From Glossina fuscipes (lineage: Eukaryota > Arthropoda > Insecta > Diptera > Glossinidae), in assembly GCF_014805625.2 (NCBI RefSeq), contig NW_023998455.1, positions 3,558,197 through 3,622,196 of the forward strand: a DNA stretch of 64,000 nucleotides, written 5' to 3'. The first letter of the stretch is position 1, and each line of letters starts with the position of its first letter. The notes under the pieces are model-generated. The model did not search any database. It was given only the letters and a program-made list of their open reading frames with translations, and was not told where the DNA came from. Below are positions 24,884-37,800 of this stretch, in pieces. The position numbers and the translations under genes are program-made.

Positions 24884-25523
24884 CTTATTAATTAAATTTT
24901 AAATAAATTGCAAATAAATGATTTATTTCTATTTTATTGTTTTCTTTTTTATTGTTCTATTGAAATTTTCGGAAACTTTTTAGAAAACAAGAACAATGTC
25001 CTTTTATAAGATGTACGTTTATTTATACATTATTTATTTAAAATGTTTTTTGTTTTTGATTTTCTTCTTTTTCAATAGATCTTATTAAATAATTACAGTA
25101 ATTTTTTATGGGATAATAATACTGTTTTTTTTCTTCCCTCATTCCACGATATTGCTCAATATCGTTTGTAAATAAATAATATCGTACCTAGAAACAATAA
25201 ATAAGTATTAAAATGATTTAAAATGTATTTGTTTCTTAAATTAAAATCTATTTAAAAACAAGTTTTAAAACAACAATTGAGATAATAGGTAATAAATTTT
25301 TATAACAACAAATAAATCTTTGATTCATTATTTCGCTTCATTCCATGATGTCGATAAGTAAAACAGCTGTTCGAATGCTATATAATGCTTTTACGCTGCA
25401 TTTCAACAATTTAATAAAACAGCGCATATCGCGCAAATTTAAAATGAATCTATACACATGTTGCCAAAAGTCATCACATTCTATAATCTGGATATATTAG
25501 CCACCTTAGTACCATCAAACACG
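24884..25523. other. Divergent upstream region of the CNIH4 gene
   Basis: AT-rich region between the CNIH4 start and the small ORF at 25524. It contains AACAGCTGTT at 25362-25371 followed by a TATA-like GCTATATAATG. No other coding sequence seen. Confidence 0.5.
25362..25371. promoter_or_regulatory. E-box core-promoter motif AACAGCTGTT
   Basis: An exact palindrome matching the E-box class of Drosophila core-promoter motifs. It lies 153-162 bp before the ATG of the small membrane ORF. The same motif in the same context (AAACAGCTGTTC) recurs before mRpS9. Confidence 0.45.
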
Positions 25524-25688
25524 ATGTCCAAAGAGAAGAAAGAAAGAAAGTTTCATCGAAATTTTGATAAGTCTTGCCAATCCAGAATTTTGAAAAACAC
25601 TTTTATTTATCAAGATGTAATTCTGTTGCATTTATTCGGATTGCTTCTTGCTGCTTTTTTTCTCTACACGTTTTTACATTCGAAATAG
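25524..25688 (+). CDS. Possible tail-anchored microprotein, 54 aa, unknown
   Basis: I do not recognise this protein. From ATG 25524 it has a strongly basic N-terminal half (KEKKERKFHR, then K/R-rich to about residue 27) and a single C-terminal hydrophobic helix (VILLHLFGLLLAAFFLYTFL) ending HSK, the layout of a small tail-anchored or type II membrane protein. The frame stays open upstream from 25458 but begins there with a non-ATG-supported extension (MLPKVITF) that could also be used. Support beyond length: it has its own E-box core-promoter motif about 155 bp upstream, matching that of mRpS9. It could still be a chance ORF. Confidence 0.35.
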   Translation: MSKEKKERKFHRNFDKSCQSRILKNTFIYQDVILLHLFGLLLAAFFLYTFLHSK

Positions 25689-25797
25689 ATGAAAACATCA
25701 ATGTAAGATTTTCCCTCTTGTCCGTACCGCTGTGTTGAAAACTTCATGTACGAATAAAATAGCTATTACGATATTTGTTGTTTATTTCGGTAAATAA

Positions 25798-25807
25798 AAC
25801 AGCTGTT
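25798..25807. promoter_or_regulatory. E-box core-promoter motif AACAGCTGTT upstream of mRpS9
   Basis: An exact AACAGCTGTT palindrome 52-61 bp upstream of the mRpS9 ATG. This Drosophila core-promoter class is typical of broadly expressed genes. Confidence 0.5.
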
Positions 25808-25858
25808 CAGCAAACGACTTGGAAACAAAATAACATTAAAGAAGAAAAATATAAAAAC

Positions 25859-28800
25859 ATGGGCTTACGGGTTTTAACATTAAATTTAATAAAAGCTAAC
25901 AAAAATGTATTCCAAAATAATCAATGGATTAATGGTGCTCTCTTTAGAACGGTAATAGAACTGCTTAACTAATTGAAAAGATACACAGATGTATATAACA
26001 ATCAGCATAACCTCTATTTTTCAATAGGATAGATTTGCAAGTACAGAGGTAAATGCCGCTCCTTTAGCTGTAAAAACGCAAAAAATTAGCAAAGCAATGA
26101 AGGCATATTTGGAAAGAGCTCATGAACATGATCAGTTCATGAAAACGCAACAATTGGAATATCAGATTGGGAAACGTCATTTAGCAAATATGATGGGGGA
26201 AGATGCGGAGACATTTACTCAAGAAGATATTAACGTATGTCAATTGGCTTTGCGCTTTGAAAAGATATGAGCTGAATTTTGATTCATTTAATAATAGAAC
26301 GCTATTGAGTACTTGTTCCCTTCCGGATTATATGAGAAAAAGGCAAGGCCATCGATGAGACCACCTGAGGAGGTATTTCCCGCACGAAAAGCAGCGGAAT
26401 TCGATGAAACTGGAAGGCCATTTCATAGTTTTTTCTACACAGAAAAGCCTAACTTCTTCAAAATGTTATACGTAAGATGCTTTTGTTTTTTTCAATAAAT
26501 AATGATGGTTAGCAAACACCTTGTATTTAAAGGACATTGTAGAAGAGCTAAATAAATTATATGATTTAGAAGAACGTTTGCTGCGCCGGGGACAGAAAGC
26601 AGATCCTAATCAAAAGATGTGAGTTGCCAGGACCATTTCAAGAATTTTATGATATGTGTGTTTTCTCCTTTTTAGCGATTTGACCGGTTTTGCATGGATT
26701 TCAAAAGACCAATTAGAATTACGTTTGGTTGAGAGATTAGCCGATATTGAATATGATAATTTTGTTAATGTCATGAATCGTTTAATAGCGCATCCGTTCT
26801 CTTACAAATGCAAAGCATTTATTGATGAACATACTAGACCGTTAATGACTCAAAGCGCACAAGTTGAAATACCTAAACCTCAGATTGATGCCGACGGACG
26901 TCAATATATAACAACATATGGTAAAAAATAAGTTATGTTCTCTCCTTGTACTGACTTAATAAACTATGCATTTTCTCAATTTTGTAGAGTGTCTGCGTAA
27001 AACAGCTCGAGGGGACGTTACGGTCCGCGTTCCAGGAACGGGAAAAGTTTCAATTAATAGTCAGGATATTACGTACTTTGAAGATATACAACCACGCGAA
27101 CAGGTAAGCGTTGGCATTTTTTCTTTACTTTTTTATGGGATTATGTCAGATCCTTCAAGTATTGGGCCAGCTTCATGCGATTCTATCTTTAAATACTTTC
27201 AAGAATAAGATTAAGTGTATTAGTGTAAAGGGATCTGTCTAAAGGGAAAATCTAAAGCTAAATTTAATCAACAGAACAGGTTTTATAGGGAACAATGAAG
27301 TAAATATTTACATATTGTGAATAAAATAATCTTCGTTTTTGTAAACCTATAACATTTTTAGTTAATCCGACCAATTATTAGAAAATGTACTTGCCTAGAA
27401 GCCAACAAAACTCTATCTTTTTTTAGCCACTTTACAATATTCCTATCAACGCTACATGTATTTTTTCTAAATTAATATTCAAAATCCCTAGTAATATTAA
27501 TGTGATAATGTTATCTTTTCCCCAAAAACTTTTTTTTTGTTAAAGAGACCTTATACTCACTGATTGGAATCATCATCGGGATCTTTTTGGTAATGCAATA
27601 GTGAACCTCAAAGTTTTTAAGAAATACAAAAAAAACCTATCTCAGGATTTTAAAAGGTCCTCAATTATCTGAGACGTCAAGGTGGAAAAAGCACGCTGTC
27701 TTCTCTGTTTTGAAATATTCGTAGACGTAATATTCGGGAACTGCTTAAAATTCCTCAAAATGTTCTTTACTCTCTTGTTAGCTCTTTCATAGTATCGAAC
27801 CAAAGTCAAGCATGTTATTGGTGTATTATTGGCATACATATATATATATATATATATATACGTACTGTTAATCCAAATGTGGCATTAGATGATTTAATTA
27901 GTTAACTGCGTATGACGAATATATACGTCATGATCCATTCATCCGTCTTTGTCGGATATCTTTCCAAAATTTTATCATTAAGAATGCGCTTTCACTATGA
28001 CAATATGTTTATTTTGTCAAGTCGTTTCAATAAAATCTAATTTTATATTACACATACGCTGTGCTTGACGAATACACGAGTATATCGCTTAAGGAGGTCG
28101 ACACAGCTAACTGGTTAAAATTTGGGTAACAAAAGCGATATTTGTGCCAAAGACATATAAATTTGTTACTGAAGGAGTTGTACAAATTGAGCTAATCGAT
28201 CTTTGTGGCTTTAAAATTTTTACTTGTTTTCATTTTTTAATTAAACAAATATTTTTATTAATAACATAATCATAAAATATATTAGAAATTACAAAAAAAA
28301 AAAAAATAAAATAATAATAATAATTAATCCTTCTTCTCTAAACTTAACTAAGGCTTAAAAAAAAGAAAAAGTTCAACAAACTCTGTCGGCAAACAAACAC
28401 AGCCTTAAACACAGAAAATGAAAATTGAAATGCAAATGAGGAAAAGATTTGAAATTGAATTTTTCTTTGTCTTTAAATGAAATTATAGAGTAAGAGACAA
28501 TTTATCTATAAAATATACATTTGCTGTCTATAGTTTTTATTTGGCAAAGATTTTTATGTTTAATGAGGTTACTAAAACATTTAATAAATAATTATGCTTA
28601 TCACTTTAAATTAATAATTATGCTTAATTAAAACTTTTCAAATATCTTGATAAATTTCTTATTTACTTCACTTACATACACACTCTCTCTCTCTCTATCT
28701 CTCTCTCTCTCATCTTCTTAGATTATTTTTTTGTTGATTCGATATCACTATCAATAATTTATCGATAACTTTGCTTGCCTGTTGTTGTTGCGTTATTAAC

Positions 28801-31800
28801 GCCTGCCTGAGCTCTTGTATTTCTTGTGTTAAATACTCAATACGATCGGTATTATCATCAATTTTTGTTGTTAGGCTACCGATTAGTGTTGCCTCCAGAT
28901 CTTCCGTAGCGTATGGTGTCGTCGGCGTTTGATTACTATCATTATTGTATTTATTTTTGTACGACAAATAAGTAGCGGAATTTTTGGCCGATATTGTATG
29001 ACCGAAATGTTTACGCATTTTTCCCACTTCGTAGGCTTTCATTAAGATATCGCGTGGCAGGCGTTTCTCACTTGGATTTAAGGGTTTTACACATAGCACT
29101 ACCCGATAAGCTTGAGGTGATACTAAAGCAGTATAGTGCAGTAAATTTCTTAACCATGTCGGTAGATAGCCATTAAAGAGGGCCGATTCTATATATGAAA
29201 TTAGTTTGGTTTGTCTTACCAATTTGGAAAGACCTGCGGTTTTCTTAAGCCCCTGTATATCATGCACAGCTATGCCTACCAGGAGATTCATTAGTATAAT
29301 TGTAACAAATAATAAAAATAATACAAATGTTATCTGGGCACTGACTTCGAGCAGGAAAGGTGGATCTTTGCCATCTGGATCATTTATGAGTAACGATAGA
29401 TCCTGCTCCCCTATCATCATAACTAAAACTGAAATGAAGCCCATAAATGGATTAGCAAATGAGGAAGATGATGGGAAGATTACGCAAAAACTTATTGTGA
29501 AACCTATAAGCATGCATGAATAGGCCATAAAGAGTTTTGCGAACTCCCCTTGCACGCGCGTATACATCGCTACGTAGACATCGAATACCGGCAGTTGTCC
29601 AATCATTAGCATAAGATTAGTCCAACCCAATAGTACCGCAAATGCTCCTATATGATTTTGAAATGTATACGTTTGCTTGGTGTATATATACGATATTACA
29701 AAAACGCTTGTGATCACAAACCATTCCATTATGTTCTCCACTTGAGTGACATAGTGTTTAAATGATGAATAGCCCGTGATACCGTACAGTTTCCGAAATA
29801 TTTCTACTATTGTTATGGCGACAAGGACCCACCATTGCATCTCCATAACAAATGGATTATTACGCAACATATCACCTAAGATCGATTGCTTTTGGCATAA
29901 TTCCTGAGCCTGTATTGTGGTGTTATCATCTTTACTGCCGTTATAGCAATTATGAGCTAAGGCAGTGAGTACATACAATGTCAGGAATAGTACAAATGTG
30001 AAGCAGAATATCAGACGCCCTATATAATATTTACGGATCTTGCCCCATTTTATATATAGAAATGAGGAGCATAATGGATGTTCGAGTATTTCCTTTTGAC
30101 CTTCATCCACGAAAGTATTTAAATAGCTTATCTCTCTGGGATGACAATGCTGCAGCAATTGGCGAAAGTCTAACTCTAATTCTACCTCTCTATTCACGGG
30201 ATCTTGTGAATGATGTAGTGTGATGGCGGCATCCAATTTCTGACGTATCATGGCTACCGAAGCGGGAGTTTTACGGGTAATCACATTCAAAGCCGAAGTA
30301 CCTTTTTTTGATTTAGTCGTTACATCGGCCCCATGATAGATCAGCATTTCAACGCATTGCGCTAACCCATCTAAGGCGGCTAAATGTAGAGCGGTAAAAC
30401 CGTAAATATCCTTATGGTTGACGTTCGCACCCCACTGTATTAGAGTCTCTAGAATGTCGAAAGCGTTTTCCGATTTACCAATCGCGGCATGCAGCGGTGT
30501 GCGATGATCGAAGTCCTCGGCATTGGGATCTGCATTGCCGTTCCGTAATAACGATTCTACACATTCTAAACTCGATGTTCTAGCTGCTAAATGTAGGGCG
30601 GTAAATCCTCGATGATTTTTCAATTTCGCATCTGCTCCCTTAACTAATAGCAAGTTAACGCATTCAACATTGCCTTCATCTGCCGCCAAATGCAAAGCCG
30701 TTGATTCTTTTTCTCGTATACAAATTCGAACATTAGGATCGGCCCCTGGCGCTTTTAATAAAGCTTCCAAGCATTGAGCATTACCCAAATCGGCTGATAA
30801 GTGTATAGCATTGGTCCCGTTCGGTTTTAAAGAATTAACATCAGCTCCTTCATCAATAAAAATCTGTAGACATTCTAAAGCATTGGCTCTTACCGCACAA
30901 TGCAATAAACTTTCCTCGCAATTTGGCTTATTTGTATCTATGCTTGTGTGCGCTCCATTATTGATTAAAAATTTCGCAGCTTCCGCTGAATTCCCAAAAG
31001 CCGCACAATGCAGCGGCGTATAGCATTTCGGTTGGAAATTTACATTCATACCCTTACCCACTAAGCAGCTTAGTGTAGATAAGCAATTGCTGAATGCTCC
31101 TAAATGCAGGGCTGTTATGCCATTTTGATCGTAAAAATTTAATTCGGCTCCGATATCTAAAAAGCTTTGCAATAAATCCCATCTTTTCAGAAATGCGGAC
31201 CAAAGAAAACATAAATTCTTTTCAATTTTCGATGATGACTCGAAATGAGTTTTTGTACTTTCCGCTATAACATTACCCTGCTCGATATCCTCAAAATAGC
31301 GTATACGGCCAGCGGCGTTTTTCATTTGATCGATAAGGCTGATTCGCAAAGTGTCATTGCAGATTTGCACGCTTAATTCACTAGTGGGTTCTTCGAAGCT
31401 ATCATACATACTGGGCGCACTTTCAGCCGGTGGCGATGGTCCACATTCCATATACTCAAATTCACCGGGTGTCGGATATTGGGCTTCAATCATAGCATCC
31501 GTATTATTACGCCATCTGACCATAAGGTTAGGAGGAATCGATTTAAATCTAAAAAGAAAATCAAAAATTAATCCAATGAGACGAATGGTTAAAGTTGTGC
31601 GTTTTAATTTAAGATCATCCGCCTGAGTGGCCAAGTAGCTAAGAGTCTCGACTCAGCAACTCAGTGATCGTGGGTTCAAATCTCAAGTGCGGTAGAGTTT
31701 TTAATAAAAGCCGAAAGCCTTAGATGCTAGTGCTTTAAGACTTTAGTCTTAGAATTTATTCTATATAATAATAATAATAATTCAAGATGAAATGACTGAC

Positions 31801-34800
31801 AATTGAAGACCGGAGAGGAACACAGAATAAAACTATTCCTTCTTAAATAAGTTCAATTTGATATAAAAGGGATTAGTAGCAACGGAAGTACGGGTGAAAT
31901 AAAAAAAGACAGCGATCAGTAGGGGTCAGATGGTCTAATGCACTTTAAAACGCGCAGAAGCAAGCTTCTAAACCCCCATAAAGTATATCAATTCTTGACC
32001 AGTTTCAATATTGGAATACAATTAAAAATGTCGGTTTGTCTATATGTCCGCCTGTCCATATGTCCGTTTGCCCATCTCTATAAGCAATATCCCGTTTGCA
32101 AAAATGGAGATATCCCCTGTAAAATGATCGAAGCCGGTTAAAGGGCGATCCTAAAGTGTGAACACCTTTGGTTTCCGTGTTTTTTGCTTGTTATACTGAT
32201 AGAGTGCAATAAATACACCAAAAAAAAAAATGTTCACTTTTATTCGCAAAATAGAAAAAATCATTCGAGGCTACCCAATATGAGTATAAGAGAGTATGAA
32301 TATTTTAATTACTTTCTTTCTTTTCATTTTGCGATGAGTATAAAAGATTCGGTCACGATTAAATATTATTGTACCCTACACCCATTGCGATACAGGGTAC
32401 ATTAAGTTAGCGTGAATGTATGTGCAACACCCAGAAGGGCTTAAGGTGCACAACGATCGATTCAGAATCATTTTCTAACTCGATCCAAGTTTGTCTGTCC
32501 AACTGTTCATCGTATGTCAGTCCATGCAATTTTACCTTCAAGCTGCGAGTTGCAATTTTTAAGATATTTTGATGAAATTCGGTATAGTGATGTGTTTGGA
32601 CGCGTCCATCGGAAATCTTCTTTACAGAATTTGTACCACGTGGGATACCAACGCTTATAACGATTCTCATGAAACGTAAACCTTTATATGCCAAGAAAAG
32701 TCTAATTGTTAATTTTTTTGGCTATGAAAAATTTCTCATGACACATGGATCTATTTCCTCCCCCACTCTTTATAAGATATCTGATAATATCTTAATAATT
32801 CATAGGAGCATTTTAGCAAAAACAATTAACGGTAGGGAATTTGGATCAAATAGAATCTCCACTCGTATAGGTGCTATCACGAAGCAGGAAACTCTTATGT
32901 GGAGAAAAATTCAACCTCTTCTCATAGGCGGGCTTTCATCAAACTTATGGCTTCGCATGAAAAGAATGTGTACTTTTTTGGTGTATTATTATCAAAATCA
33001 GTGAATAATTGTACTATGCGAAGCAGTACAGGGTATCTAATGATCGCCATCGTCCGACTATAACATTCTTACTCATTTTGTTTTCTTAAGTAAAATTTTT
33101 CAAAAAATTTATTTTTTTTTTTTTTTTGGTATTCAATGCAAAAAGAGGGCACTTGTTTTGGTGAATCGTGTTATTTTAAAATCGGGTTAAAAAAGATTTT
33201 GAAAAAAAAAACAGAATTGGATTTACTTATATATACAATGTCCTTTTGCGAAGAAGTGGCAGTTTTTTAGATTTATGTGCCTCATATGAATGGAGACGAA
33301 ATAGTGGACCTTAGACTCTAAAGATTCTAAAGGCTGTTGGTGGTGGTCTACTGTGCTATAAATATTTTGTAAACATAAAAACATGTTAGTCCTTAAAAAA
33401 ATATTTGTTAAAATATTTATGTTTGTTTTAGTTCTAAAAAGGAATATTTTTATTATTGTTTTTTTTCAGTCTACATTTTGTTGTTATTATGTGATTTATT
33501 GAAAAATATTTATTTTTTTAAATTCGTTTACCGGTGGTTCACGATTTACGATATTATTATTGTTAACAAAAAATGCAAATTAAATTAACTTTTTTGCTTT
33601 CAAACAAGTATTTAACTTATTCGGAATTTTTTCACATTTTTTGGTTTTAACTTCTACAACTCTACAAACTACATTAAGTACCGTTTTAATATTGAAATTT
33701 GTTTTTGTTTATAATTCGCACATTCGTGAGGTACGTGAGGTGGACGCTGCTTGCCTATGGCAATTTTATTTAGAAATTCATTTTTGTTGTTGTTAAGTTT
33801 ATGCACTTTAAAAAATATGATGGGCACAGAGGGTTGAACAGATATATAACTGCTAATATATAGAAATTAATTGGTAAAGATACTAAGTAAACTTTAGAAG
33901 AAATCTTGAAATTATCAATAAATTAATTAGCACATATGTTGGATCACGATCATAATAAAACATGACTTAATAGTCACTTAAACGTGGAGTGCCCTCCATG
34001 TAAATGTTGTTTGAATTATCGTATATCCACGGATATATTAAGCTTGTGCGGATGACTTGAGATAAATCCACCTTTTATTAGATCGGTTGATTCAAAATCA
34101 CTTGTTGATCTAATGTTGTCTGTCCATCTCTCCGTCCATCCGCAGGTCGCAATTTTTGAACATTTTCAATGAACTTTGTTCAAGGACAAACACTATTCAA
34201 AATGTTTCGGAACGGACCACTTCTTCGATCACTTCCTATGTAATCCTTATATGAATAACTGTTGGGTGGTGTGGGGTATTCAATGGTAAATCGTCGCCCA
34301 ATAATTTTATACCCACCATTGTAAGATGGGCGTATACTCATTTTGTTTTTTTTTTTCCTTAATAGGAAGCTTCAGAGACCCTACAAAGTATATATATATA
34401 TATTCTTGCGTGAAATCCTGAGTTGGTTTAGCCAAGTCCGTCCGTCTGTGCGGTGTGTGTTCTAGCGTCCGAGACCCTACAAAGTAAATACATATATATT
34501 CTTGATTAGCGTGAAATCCTGAGTTGGCTTAGCCATGTCCGTCCGTCTGTGCGGTGTGTGTTCTTGACGATATTGGGATCGCGGTTGTGACTCGATCAAG
34601 CCAGTTTCGTGTTAGTCAATGTTACAGCATTCCACCTCAACGTTCTGGGATTGCGAGATTAAAAAAAAAAAAGCCTGGATGCCTAGAATGACGGTCATTG
34701 TCAAGTCGATTTAAAACCGTTTGCTAACGAAAGATTTTACGATGTCTGAGAAAACGTACTAGCAGACCGCTTGCGTTAGTGGATAGTGAAGATAAAAATT

Positions 34801-37800
34801 TATATAGACAGGGATCTATCTGTATCTGCACTTTAAACCAAGTTTGAATTCGTATTGAATTTGTTTAGAACTTTGTTTACAATAATTAAAAAATTTAATT
34901 TATTTACAAAAAACTTGAGAGTTTAAAAACCTTTTTTTTTTAATTTATGGAGACGAACAGTAAGAGTATTTGCAACCGATTTAAAGGCACTTTCTAGATG
35001 AATAAAGATTTGTAACTGATATTTCTTTTTTACTTTAACTCTTACAAATGGTTTTTTTTTTCTTAGTTTTTTAATGTTTATTTATTTTTTGTAATAGTAG
35101 ACATGTTAAAAACACATTTAAAACATTTGTTTATTATTATCGTTATTATTATTTATCGATCAGATAATGATTCAAGTTAAAGGCAATGTGAACTTTTTCG
35201 GTTTTTTTTTGTTATTAAAGTTAAAAAATTAATTCTTTGAAATTTTCTCATAATTACTTTCCTGTCCTTTATAAGCATTTTTTTTGTTTTTTTTTTTTTT
35301 CTTTCTTTCTTTTGTTTGTCATTATTTTGTTTGAGTAAATTAAATTTTTGAAATTCTATTCACTTCTCAGATACTTTGTTTGAAGAAATAATTAAAATGA
35401 GTAATAAAAAATAAAAGAGTCGAAAGAAAGAGAAAGTAAAAAGAGAGAGTGTGAGAGATAGAGAGAGAGAGAGAGCACCGTACACTTTGCGCAGCCAAAT
35501 TCCTGGCAGTGACCAATTTTCCGACGAAGCTTCCAATTTCATTTCATTGAACAGATTAAATTCGCATAAAATGAATTTTGAATTTTTTTGTTTTAGAAAA
35601 AAAAAAGAAAAGAAAAACTATAAAAAGCGAACTCCCATCACAACCGGTCTTATATGACCGCGTACACAGTGACTTGAAAATCAACTAAAAACGCTCATTG
35701 CAAATACTGATCAAAACAATTGACACTTCACTGACTGATATTTGGCTGGTTGTCTGGCTTGTTCGTTGGTTGGTTGATTGGTTGGTTGGTTATTCATGCA
35801 TACACATAAACGCACACTTGCTTAATTACTTGGCTTACATTCTTTAGAAAATGTGAAAAAATATCACAAAAACGAAGAAGCAAACGAATGAAGTAAATGG
35901 GTTTCTAGTTTAATTCGAATTTTTTTGACTAAATCTCGCCTACGTATTGATAATCGTATATAGCTGACCTTTAAGGTTTTTAGTATGAGTGTTTCTTAAA
36001 AGTAATCCTCTTGTGGGATAAAAATTGAAATCTCATGCCCTTCGCACTATCCAACTAACCAGCTTTTCTGTCAGCCTCCAACCATTCTGACCTTTCTAAC
36101 ATATATATATAGACTTTATTATCTAATTGGGGACAAAATGCACGATATTAGATTTTCAGATCACACACATTGTCGCGTATATGTTAGACAAAAGTTTTTT
36201 TGACTTGCTTTAATGCCAACGTGAACGTGTAACTTCTTGCAAAGCTTTCTTCGATTCACCCCTTCCAACAAATCAATATAAATTTCTTTATTTACTATAG
36301 CCTAAGTTGCCTGTTGATGGGCGCAAAAGCGCCTAATGGATGTTAGTATTCAATAAGATCATATACATATATATATATATATATATATTCTAAAGGTTCT
36401 CATTGCAGACTTCTTGAGATGAAGACGAGACGGAATCGTGACGTGCTCGAGTAGCAAAACGGGATTAAGATCTACAGCGTGTACATATCTCGCCAAGCGA
36501 GAAAGCGAAAAAGTTTTAAAAGAACGGATTTTCCTGTGTAACTCGACAATATCATTTTCTAAACGTTCTTTGCTATTTGTCTATTGCCGACATGTTGGGA
36601 AGCAAGTGACATTTAACTGTGCCGACAGTTATTCTGTCGTAGTAAACAAGATCTCCCGACAACTATTTTTTCGACCGTTCGCAAATCCTTTCCCAAAAAA
36701 ATGACATTTACGAATTGATGCTAGAAGAGATCTTAGCGATTGATTTTTCATATCTAACTGTTGGTTAGCTGGAAGACCGACCCTCCCCTTTAACATCAGC
36801 GAGGCTATTAGTGATCTAAGCAAGACTATCGCATGAAGGACGGGTAATTCAATTAAAAGTTACGTTAATTTTGACAAATGTTATATATATAAAGTCCGGA
36901 ATGTAATAGTTAGTCATATGAGAGGAGCGAGAAAAGTGGCCAAGCGACATATGCACATAAATATTTTCATCACTAGTGGGGCTGGGTAACTAAAATTCTC
37001 TATTTTTTGTTTTTTTTGTAAACGGAAGCACGAGTTTATGGGGAGGGGAGGATAAACAGTAAAGATTAAGGTACAGTCTGATCAAATAACTTACGATCTC
37101 TCCCTATCTCTCTCGTTCTTCTTCTTCTTCTTCTTCTTTCTTTTTTTTGCACTCTACTGTAATTTTACTTTAAACTCACCGGTTCGTGTTATTCTCAGCT
37201 AATGGTTGTTCCGCTTCGTTTTTAGCGACTACACTTATTGAGCGCGCCATGCGTCTGGGTTTGGCGCTGCCCTCTTTATAGCCAAGGTTTTCCATTCTGA
37301 AATACGTGATGTCCTTGTATCTGTTACTAATATGATTTGACGATAGTCGTTAAGTTATTGCACACATAACATTTAGATCCAATGATTTTTAATTGTTCAC
37401 AATAGATGTCATCGTATAAAAAATGCTTCTTTTCCGATTTTTGCATTAATTTCATATTCGTTAGTTACGCTGCCGATTTTCTCATTATCTTGTTTTGAGC
37501 TATTGTTGGAAGCTGAAATTAAAATAACAACAACAAAACAAAAAAAAGACAACAACGACAACAACAACAACAATAAAATGTGGATGTATTTAAATAAATT
37601 TCACAATATGGTCAATGCTGTAAAAGTTAACGAAAAATGTTTAACTTTTTTGTTAACACAAAGCACACAGAAAGCAAAGAAAACGAAAAAAAAAAGCGCA
37701 AAACTTTTTATCTATAACGTAATTTTACACATGATTGCATAAAATTAGAGTGAAAAGCAAAAAGTGGAAATTAATGTTTAATCTTCCTTCTCTTTTTTTT

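Larger units (their letters stand above)
31549..37179 (-). other. pyx: Pyrexia intron 1
   Basis: This 5,631-bp intron contains a SINE-like element, copies of interspersed families X and Y, a 96-bp tandem duplication, and microsatellites (GA at about 35449-35476, TA at about 36366-36388, CTT at about 37118-37140). No coding exon other than those joined here was found. Confidence 0.7.

Noticed and set aside
31549..31634. N-terminal extension of the pyrexia frame from 31634 (MATQADD..)
   Set aside because: It starts on TTG, its first codons lie in the SINE-like element, and it crosses a strong acceptor (TTTTCTTTTTAG) that phases with an ATG exon at 37.2 kb.
31621..31693. Functional tRNA gene
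   Set aside because: A and B boxes are good, but the acceptor stem has only four of seven pairs and the anticodon arm does not fold; better read as a SINE head or tRNA relic.
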